From Apoda limacodes (lineage: Eukaryota; Arthropoda; Insecta; Lepidoptera; Limacodidae), in contig OX291543.1 in assembly GCA_946406115.1 (NCBI GenBank), forward strand, positions 32,390,815-32,454,814: a DNA stretch of 64,000 nt, read 5' to 3'. The position numbers and the translations under genes are program-made. How positions within the stretch are numbered: position 1 is the stretch's first letter; the number at the start of each line of letters is the position of its first letter. The notes beneath the pieces were generated by a model. That model was not told the DNA's origin, made no database searches, and saw only the letters and a list, made by a program, of their open reading frames with translations. Positions 56,567 through 64,000 of this stretch are shown in pieces.

Positions 56567-57960
56567 GCTGTTGCTGTTGACGATATTTGCCTTAGTCGGC
56601 GCAACGCAAATACGAATCTGTTTAATTTAGAACACACCCGATCCACATGCATTTTCCAGTTTATGTATTGATCTATTATTATTTCGAGAAATTTGGTTTC
56701 TTGCACTACATTAATATGTTGATCTTTATAATTTATATTTAATTGAAGAGGATCAGACATAGGTTCGAAACTTCGAAATATTAACATTTAAGTAATTACT
56801 TCGAAGCCATGTTTTCGACGGCTTCATTGATTTCGGGTTTGGATTGAATTTCTGTTTTGCTTTTGATTAAGACCGTTGTATCGTCAGCAAAAAGTATCGA
56901 CTCCTGATTAATAATATCTGGTAAATCATTAATATATAAGATAAATAAAATTGGGCCAAGAATGCTCTCCTCTGGAACTCCGAAAGCGTTCAACTTATAT
57001 TCTGAGCGATAGACTCTCTTGCGAGATTTCTCAAGTGATTTATTTCTGTACTAATATCTCTCTTTTACGTAACTAGAGAACCAGTCGTTCGCAGTTCCCC
57101 TTATTCCATATTTATAAAGCTTATTCAACAATTTATCATGTAGTACAAATCGAATGCTTTTCTCATATCAAACAGTAACGCAGCAACCAATTCCCCTTCT
57201 AAACTTTCACTTACTGATGTAATTTAGTTCTAGATCTGTTTTTTCTAAAACCATTCTGTTCTGGTTTGATTGATATTATCATGAATTGAATTTTATCAAT
57301 AAAATTTTAAAAGCGTTAATGCATAGCTTTCTCCACAACTTTAGACAATGTGAGTACTAGTGTTACAGGCCTGTAGTTGTTCATGTTTGTTATATCAATT
57401 TGTGTATATAGAGGATTAATTATCGAATACTTGAGTTTTTCTGGAAAAATCCCTTGATTAAATGATAAATTTATGATATTGCTTAAAGCTATATAAGGCG
57501 CAATAAGCTTTAGTATTTTAGTATCGAGATCATCGTATCCAACTTCATCGGGAGTAGTTGGTTGTTGAAAGATGGATACCTCACATCCACAAATATTTTC
57601 ATGTTGTAGTATTTTTTTTTTTTATTTGTCAAATTAATGAAAAAATTATTAAAAGCCTCAGCAATGTCTTTAGGGTTTGACAAGGTATTTTTTTCTAATT
57701 TTATTTCTTTAATGGTATGATCGGTCATGCTTGGACTGACCGTAGACTTAATGATATTCCAGGCACTTTTACAAATGTTTTTGATTTTTGTAGAAAATCG
57801 TTAGTACCTCGTCGTTGTGATACTATGATATATCTTTTAAGAATTTTTGAATATTGTTTTAGCTTTTTACTATATATTTTTTTATTTTCTGTTGATTTAA
57901 TATACTGCAGATATAAAGATCTTTTGGTAAAACATGATTCTTTTATTCCTTTTGTGATCC
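56567..57960 (-). pseudogene. Daphne-like LINE, RT part
   Basis: Minus-strand fragments in order are an RT linker (57728-57510, with NPKDIAEAFNNFFINLTN), FGVPEESILGPILFILYIND and SILFADDTTVLIK (RT blocks with FADD as motif C), then QETKFLEIIIDQYINWKMHV and RFVFALRRLRQISS. Stops and shifts lie between the pieces. The upstream endonuclease end is at 59173-59580, separated by LINE copy E. The 3' end is cut by the hairpin repeat at 56566. 'Daphne-like' is from memory of block order. Confidence 0.8.
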
Positions 57961-59172
57961 ATTTTTTTTTTTTATACCACTAAGGTGGCAAACCGTAGTC
58001 TATGGACGCTTGCAACACCAGGGGTATCACTTGCGCGTTGCCGACCCTTCAGAAATCCAATAACTTCTTTCTTGAAGAACTCCATTCGCGGGAGGAAGTT
58101 TCTCTGAAACCGCACTGTACGCGACCATTTAGGTTCTAAAGTGTGAGAATGAATTCCCTGCCGATGGCGAGCGGTGCGATGGTAGAAAGTAGCCGTGGGC
58201 ATCATTTCGAACAATTCCTCAGAACACAACCAATTGTACAAGCGGTAGAACCCACACAGGGAGGCAAAGTCTCTCCTCAGACTTAAGGGCTCGATACCGC
58301 AAGTGAGTTTGGAATCGTCGACAATTCTCACAGCCCATCGTTGAACCGAGTCAAAAGGGCCAAGCTGGTATCCGGGTGCACCTGCCCAGAGATGGCAGCA
58401 GTACTCCATATGGGGCCGAACTTGCGACTTGTAAAGTAACAACCTTTTACCCGACGTGAAGTACGTGAAGTACTGCTTCGCTCTGTTGAGTACACCAAGT
58501 TTTTTTGACCGCAAGCTTCACCTTATCTTGTAAAATATCTCGGAACTGAACATCGCTGGAGATGTCGACACCAAGGATCCCAGGGCTCTTGGAGATGGAG
58601 AGGGGAGTGTTCTGGAATTGTGGGACCACAGTGAATGGAGTTTTCTTAGATGTGTACGCGCACACTTGTGTCTTTGTAGGGTTGAATCGGACCAAGTTTA
58701 CCCGTCCCCAGTCAGATACCTTGGACAGTGTGGTCTCGATTTGAGACACAAGTTCTCCGCGGCTTTCCTTCACAACGGAACGAGAGATGTTTGCACGACC
58801 CGTGTAAAAAGCGTCTCTAGTACTGTCATCTGCATAGCAATTTATGTTGTTGATGTCCAACATGTCATTGATATACCGTAGAAACAGCGTAGGAGACAGC
58901 ACAGAGCCTTGCGGAATACCAGCATTAATGTCCATGCTATCAGAACAACTACCGTCAAGTACGGTTCGTATGCGTCTGCCGGACAAAAAGCTAGCCACCC
59001 ATTTGCACAAACCCTCGGGCAATCCGTAAGATGGCAACTTCGATAGAAGACCCCGGTGCCAGACCCGATCGAACGCCTTCGCTATGTCCAGGCTACATGC
59101 CAATGACTCCCCCTGACTCTCAATGGCTAGTGGGTCGGTTTGTGAGATACACTAGAAGGTCACCAGTCCACC
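57961..59172 (-). mobile_element. LINE copy E, inserted in the Daphne-like LINE
   Basis: It belongs to the copy A family, minus strand. T run at 57962-57973 (poly A), stem-loop at 57978-57989, C-terminal coding part with a deletion near 58085, and RT from 59103 (SLDIAKAFDRVWH, GIPQGSVLSPTLF, NCYADDSTRD). A single frame change near 58500 separates the two open segments. Its 5' end is truncated at 59172. Confidence 0.92.
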
Positions 59173-59580
59173 ACTTCCTATTGAATGGTTTTAGTCCCAT
59201 GTTGATTAGTATTTTAGGGAAACGTAGATTGTAGAACAGTAATTAAATCGTGGAATAGTGTAAATGCGTTATTAGTATCTTTTTCTAAAAATACCTCTAA
59301 AAACAAGAGTGAAGGAATACAGTGTAGAAATTTTCTCACATTGTCAATACAAAAGTCTCTCTTCATTTCAAACCAATTGTTTCTTTCATATATGATATTG
59401 AATGGAAATTCTAAAGTCTGAGCCGTATTATGGTCTGAAAGTTCTACTTGGTGTAACAAACCCGAGGCTGTATATTACTAAATATATGATCGATACACCC
59501 TTTTTTCCTATTAGGCTCTTTAATGTGTAGATTCATGTTGTATTTTCTACCACACTCTTAAAAATTCTTAAAGTCAAACA
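59173..59580 (-). pseudogene. Daphne-like LINE, endonuclease end and linker
   Basis: Minus-strand readings KKGCIDHIFSNIQPRV (near 59500) and VELSDHNTAQTLEF (59450 on) are the last endonuclease motifs; a linker with KFLHCIPSLLFLEVF follows. It stops at an NRKW-like codon run where copy E begins. On the other side of copy E the host LINE resumes with WITKGI-like sequence, confirming continuity. Confidence 0.78.
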
Positions 59581-61097
59581 TATACACTATACCTACACAA
59601 TACCCTAACATTTAACTACCAACTAACATTAGATTAAATTTGCCTTCCTCTACTCTGTGACAGACGGACGGAAGGACATGCGAGTGATCTAAGAAAGGTT
59701 CTGTTTTTCAAAATATAGAAAATGTACCTACTAAAGTTTTAAAAAACATTAAAAAAATATCTCTGTCGTAATTTCTTATGGTCACCCTATCAATACACTC
59801 AAAACGATTTTAAGGTCAAAAAATGGAGCCTCAAAAAAAATATTCATACCGCGCTCACCAGTGACATCCATATATAAGCTTGTTGTATGTGACATTCATA
59901 TCTATTAGCTTCTTGAGTGTAAATTTCGAGAACTTATTCATTGGCACACTCTGTGTCTCTCAGTGTTGCCAATTTAGCACTTTTTGTGCAAAATTTAGCA
60001 GAATTTATACAAGTTTAGTACAATAATTTCAGGTTTAGCATGTGGCTTATTTTATAGCATATTTTTGAAATATGATGTTAAAAGGAAATCATACAATAAA
60101 TGATAAAATGAAATTAGCTATATAAAAAGCTGTTTGCTACATAAATATAATAAAATAATAAGTACCTATCTCTAAAGAATAATTTTAATTCTAGTGGCCA
60201 CTTAACTCGTCACAGGTGACGTCAATTTGATTTTGCATTATTCTATTAGTGACGCCGGTCCTAGGGACCAGGGTTTTCAGCCGAAGAATTTCCCCATTAT
60301 CTGACTTACAACTGGTTTGGTTTTAAATATGTATGTTATTTGACCATAAAAAAAAGGTATTTTAGAAATCACAGCTCGATTATTTAACTATATATACACA
60401 GAAAACGATTTCACTTAGAACACCAAAAATTATCATGTTTATACACATAAAAATTCTCCTAGCAAAAATGTTTTCTACAAAGTACTAGTATACTTCGAAT
60501 TCTGTAAAAAGAAAAATTACATACATGATTGGTGATGCCTGTCTAACGAACTGGGTTGGTACCAAAACTTCAAAACATGCGTCAGCGACATCGCGGGGTG
60601 AGGACGTGCAATGCGGCAGCTACTCAAAATTACAACACAAATCGATGGCATAGCGGGATAAAAATTTTTTTTTTCAAATTAGCCGGACTCACAGACATAA
60701 CGTCACCTATGGCGGGTTAAAATTTTTCAATGCGATGAAACGAAGAATGCAGAAATGCAGTAAACATTTTCGGGGAGTGCACAGATGGTCATAGGTTATA
60801 CGTTTTATATACTTTTCCGTGGGAATGAAATTGCACGTAAACACGGGTGCCATGAATTAGACCATAATTTTAACGAAATTTGACAAAGAAAGTTTCAAAT
60901 AAATTTAACACAATATTTAGCATATTTTCACAGCAGCTCAGCATTTTTCCGTCAACCTAGTTGGCAACATTGTCTGTGGTTGCTATTGCATTGCGATACT
61001 TTCATATTATTGCTTTAAAATTAAAAATTGTGTTTTGGTTTCGTTAATCATATGTTATAGATTGATAGGGCAGGGTACGTTATAAATTGCACAAATT
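59581..61097. other. Intergenic, upstream of MLF
   Basis: A possible degenerate element runs from 'cagtgttgccaatttagca' (59962) to 'agttggcaacattg' (60972), with 'tttagca' words throughout. The end of the region, around 61000-61097, should hold the MLF promoter and 5' UTR; no TATA box or other motif is convincing. Confidence 0.4.
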
Positions 61098-61150
61098 ATG
61101 TCTCTATTCGGTTCTTTGATTCCTGATGTTGAAGATGATCCTTACTTTGG
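61098..61150 (+). CDS. Mlf: Myeloid leukemia factor (MLF), exon 1
   Basis: ATG 61098 starts MSLFGSLIPDVEDDPYFG, the family-typical N-terminus. It ends in GG|GTAAGT with two bases of a split Gly codon. Insect MLF is a nuclear/cytoplasmic adaptor linked to haematopoiesis and transcription control; that role is known for the family, not read here. Confidence 0.85.
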
Positions 61151-61289
61151 GTAAGTCAGTATTTTTAACAAGCCGTATCGCTAGAGGAACGTGTTACTAT
61201 AAATTGTCACATTACCTATTAGAAACACATTCTTGGTTCTTGTCATACACAAGCTTGCTACAGACAGTTTTCTTTTTGTAATTTTACAG

Positions 61290-61459
61290 GTCCCACTTGA
61301 GGCACATGCGTCAGATGAACAATATGATGAATTCTTTATTCTCTGATCCATTTGGAATGCTTGGCGGCGGAGGTCCTTTGGCAATTATGGGTTCAAGACA
61401 TGGTAGTGCACTAATGCCATTCATGCCTCAGATGCCTTCATTAAACAGACTCTTCTCAG
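61290..61459 (+). CDS. Mlf: MLF exon 2
   Basis: The acceptor TTTTACAG opens the exon and the reading continues SHLRHMRQMNNMMNSLFSDP, then a Gly/Met-rich segment to LNRLFS. The Met/Arg-rich HMRQMNxMM block and SDPFG are typical of MLF. Ends CTCAG|GTAATG with one base left over, which the next exon completes. Confidence 0.9.
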
Positions 61460-62682
61460 GTAATGTGAATGAATTAGTGCAGTGTTTACTGAGGCATGCA
61501 AGCAAATATTTAAATTTATTTTATTGTGATCATGTTATAATTTAAAAAGTATTAAGGTTGGAGTGTACAATTAGGATGCTGAATAAATAGTCAGTTTTTC
61601 CATGAAAGTGTGAATTTGAAATTTTGCTAGACATAAACTTTTTTCTTTTAAACAATGCCATTATTTCGCCAACCAACACATATATCATGTGCCGCTGCTG
61701 AAGAGGGTGGAGTAGACAGTGTGGAATCTGATGACTGGCTGATTGACTCCAACTGAGTAGCTTGGCCTAGTGCTATTCCTTATTTTCTGTATTCTGCAGC
61801 ATAAATTTCAAATACATCCAGCTGGGATAGGGAGGTTCAAATATTATTTACTTACGTAATTGATGAACAGCCTCTTATGTAATGTAAATATGTTGACCAA
61901 AGGTTGAGTTAAAATAATTAAAGGGGATGTTTTTCAAATAATAATGATTCCTGGACCTTACACACATTGATATATAATATAAAATGGAATATGAAGAAGT
62001 TATTTGGAATACTTTGGAGTAAATATTTGTTATCTCTAATAAGGGTCTCAAGTCCAATATAAATGACTGATAAATGCTTTCACGTTTTTATTATTTAAAC
62101 ATGTTTGTGAAATTTCTTTTACATCTGAATGATTTATTAGTCAGTATTAACACATGACCTGAATGTCACACATTTTTTTACAAAGTCTGATGAAGTATCT
62201 AACTGTATATTACTCTAAATACTTTTTTACTATGTCTACTGGTCCAGCAAATACTAATGATAATATACCCCTAAGAGTTTAATTTTTTTATTTTTCAGAA
62301 TATTTTAGTTACATACTTAATATGTTGCAAATTGATATAAGTTTGTGGTAAATTTTTACTGTGAATGAATGGCATACACTGTTGCTATCTGTGTTGCCAA
62401 CTTTTACTTAACTTGTCGAAGGGTTTTGTCATCATTTAAATTAAAAACTGTTTCCTGATTTTGTTAAATGGATGAGGGACCCAGCCATAGTCCAATATCC
62501 ATATTGCCTATAGGCGCATTTATATATAAAGCAGGCAACCAATGCAGGTTGGCGCTAGTGTCATATATAGTATGGAAATAGTCTGGGGATATAGAGAGTC
62601 AACCAAAATATAAACCAGTGTACTGTAGTGTAACTTCAATAAAAGGAATGAACATATTGAAATTAGGTGTATATTTTTGCAG
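61460..62682 (+). other. MLF intron 2
   Basis: 1.2 kb between GTAATG and TTTTTGCAG. The stretch at 61695-61760 has a short open frame (GGVDSVESDDWLIDSN) that could be a skipped exon, but no flanking splice sites are convincing. Confidence 0.55.
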
Positions 62683-62768
62683 CTGATTTAGACAGTCATA
62701 TGGGTGCTGGTAGTTCTTTCAGCAGCAGCACTGTTGTAATGTCCAGTGGACCTAATGGTAAACCACAG
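62683..62768 (+). CDS. Mlf: MLF exon 3
   Basis: 86 nt reading (A)DLDSHMGAGSSFSSSTVVM...GPNGKPQ, Ser-rich, as expected before the conserved MLF core. Acceptor TTTTTGCAG, donor CAG|GTATGT, ending in phase 0. Confidence 0.9.
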
Positions 62769-63556
62769 GTATGTACATCCCTTTATTACCCAAATGGGTT
62801 CTGCTGCTTTTTACATCTTTGTCCAACTTTTATTGGAATAAAAATACTATGCTCAAAGATATTTACTGTAAACTGCACTACCAGCTGCACTACTGGTTGT
62901 GCTGTCTGTAAGAAACAATACTACCAAGGCACCATCAGCATGTTTTGTAGTACAGTTGATAACAATAATATTAAAAAAAACTGTCAGACCCACCCACAAG
63001 GCCACTACTCACCTGCTACTACTACTGCTACCAGGGGCATTACTTGCGCATTGCCAACCATTTAAAAATCTAATCACTTGCTTTTTGAAGAACCTCATAC
63101 TATCCCTGTCCCTAAAGAAAACCTAACACTTAATGTGTATGCTCAGTATTAATAATTAATAAAACCTTTGTGGCAACCATGTTCCAAACAAATAGATATC
63201 ATTCTCATAATACAATTCTATAGTCTGCTCTTAATAGTTTCAGAGATTTTCTTTCTAGTGTTACAGCTGTTATCCAAAAGAAAGATCTTGATGAGATCTA
63301 TCATTCCTGTAAAGCAACTAATAGTCTACTATCAATAGTTTTGTAGATTGACAGCTGTTGTTCGTAATAAGGATCTTGATGAGCTCATAACTTCTGTAGA
63401 GAAAGTATTACTCTACAATCAATAATTGCGAAGATATAGCCCTTTATAATTTGACAACATATTACCTTGCCTATCATTGAGATTGGTTGAGCTATAAAAA
63501 ATGTAACAGACACTTGCATTTATCATATGAGGCTATGAACAATTTTCTTATTTTAG
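62769..63556 (+). other. MLF intron 3
   Basis: 788 bp. It contains a two-copy diverged repeat around 63225-63430 ('cagctgttatccaaaagaaa' / 'cagctgttgttcgtaataag') and a LINE fragment listed separately. Confidence 0.7.
63005..63118 (-). pseudogene. LINE fragment of the copy A family in MLF intron 3
   Basis: 'ccaggggcattacttgcgca' , 'gccaaccattta' and 'ttgaagaacctcatact' match, on the minus strand, the last coding part of copies A and E (compare 5715-5790). About 110 bp remain, diverged, with no poly(A) end. Confidence 0.65.
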
Positions 63557-63659
63557 GTTGTCAGTTCTTCAAGCAGCACTAAAATTGGCCCAAATGGAAT
63601 TAAGGAAATACGCAAGACCCACCAAGACACCCGCACTGGCACCAAGAAAATGACAATTG
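63557..63659 (+). CDS. Mlf: MLF exon 4 (start of the conserved MLF core)
   Basis: The exon reads VVSSSSSTKIGPNGIKEIRK followed by THQDTRTGTKKMTIG. The GPxGxKEIRKTxxDxRTGxKKM signature is the most diagnostic part of the family. Acceptor TATTTTAG, donor G|GTAAAT with one base of a split codon. The gene continues beyond 64000; the remaining exons are not in the window. Confidence 0.95.
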
Positions 63660-64000
63660 GTAAATATTTGTTTTGTTTTCTGGTTTTGTTCAAGAGTTCC
63701 AGCACAATGGTGTTCTAAAGAAATTCGGGTGAAACCACACAACTTAAGACATAGATAGATCTCAGATACAGATGTATTACAAGTATTACAAGACGTTATC
63801 CTATCCTTTGGCCTTGTAGTGCCATCCTCCAACCCTGCGCGTCTGATCACACGCCCGCGCTGCTATAACTTAGTTTTCGCTTTGCGTTCTTTCTGACTTT
63901 TACATATACAAAAAAAATAGATGTTTAGAAGATTTTTACTCCAGTATTTTTTTCTACATTATTTATATCCCCAAAATTTGCAACCAAGCTGTATACACTT
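63660..64000 (+). other. MLF intron 4, incomplete
   Basis: Intronic sequence to the window end. 'gtagtgccatcctccaaccc' near 63818 hints at another interspersed repeat; nothing else. Confidence 0.5.

Noticed and set aside
59962..60975. Transposon bounded by 'gttgccaa' / 'ttggcaac'
   Set aside because: The inverted ends match over only about 10 bp, and the interior similarity is limited to AT-rich 'tttagca' words; kept only as a remark.

Overview
The window looks like intron-rich, AT-rich insect nuclear DNA, most probably from a moth or butterfly (Lepidoptera). The reasons are spliced host genes with insect-like orthologues, several short dispersed repeats that I associate with lepidopteran genomes, and a dense load of non-LTR retrotransposons. 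No database search was possible, so every family name rests on motifs read by eye.

Three host genes and one orphan host-like exon can be supported. (1) SCPx, the peroxisomal thiolase/sterol carrier protein, lies on the minus strand as two phase-0 exons (26495-25389 and 5150-4647). They join into a 536-residue protein ending in SKL and are separated by a 20.2 kb intron. (2) A plus-strand gene of unknown function has three exons (35350-35420, 45008-47072, 49678-49785). It encodes a 747-residue Asn/Gln/Met-rich protein with a His/Cys cluster. (3) The 5' part of myeloid leukemia factor (MLF) is on the plus strand with four exons from 61098, and it runs off the window. A minus-strand THAP-domain exon (40069-39806) sits antisense inside the first intron of gene 2.

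The SCPx intron (5151-25388) is a stack of nested mobile elements. From low to high coordinate it holds two antisense LINE copies (5.6-9.2 kb), a 1.8 kb foldback element with long inverted ends (9238-11013), and a dispersed repeat split by an R1/LOA-like LINE. That LINE has an open RT-RNase H frame and a 15-bp target-site duplication (14991-15005 and 23341-23355). The LINE is itself split by a 5.2 kb palindromic element (about 17915-23141). The palindrome has two near-identical arms of about 2.1-2.2 kb around an 863-bp loop. Each arm carries a decayed protein-primed-type family B DNA polymerase (Polinton/adintovirus/bidnavirus-like), and the outer ends are built of short tandem repeats. This is the most unusual object in the window.

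Between SCPx and gene 2 lie an RNase H fragment, a LINE endonuclease-linker ORF cut off before its RT, and a decayed Gypsy element. The Gypsy element has a tRNA-Trp-type primer binding site, a CHCC Gag knuckle and a 32-bp repeat array abutting the primer site, which together point to the CsRn1/Kabuki clade. Between gene 2 and MLF, the 51-60 kb stretch is mostly LINE remnants: three copies of one poly(A)-ended family, one of them inserted in a Daphne-like LINE. The same stretch has a Tc1/mariner transposase relic and a hairpin repeat.

Host genes and mobile elements appear functionally unrelated. The main theme is successive insertion into introns and intergenic DNA.
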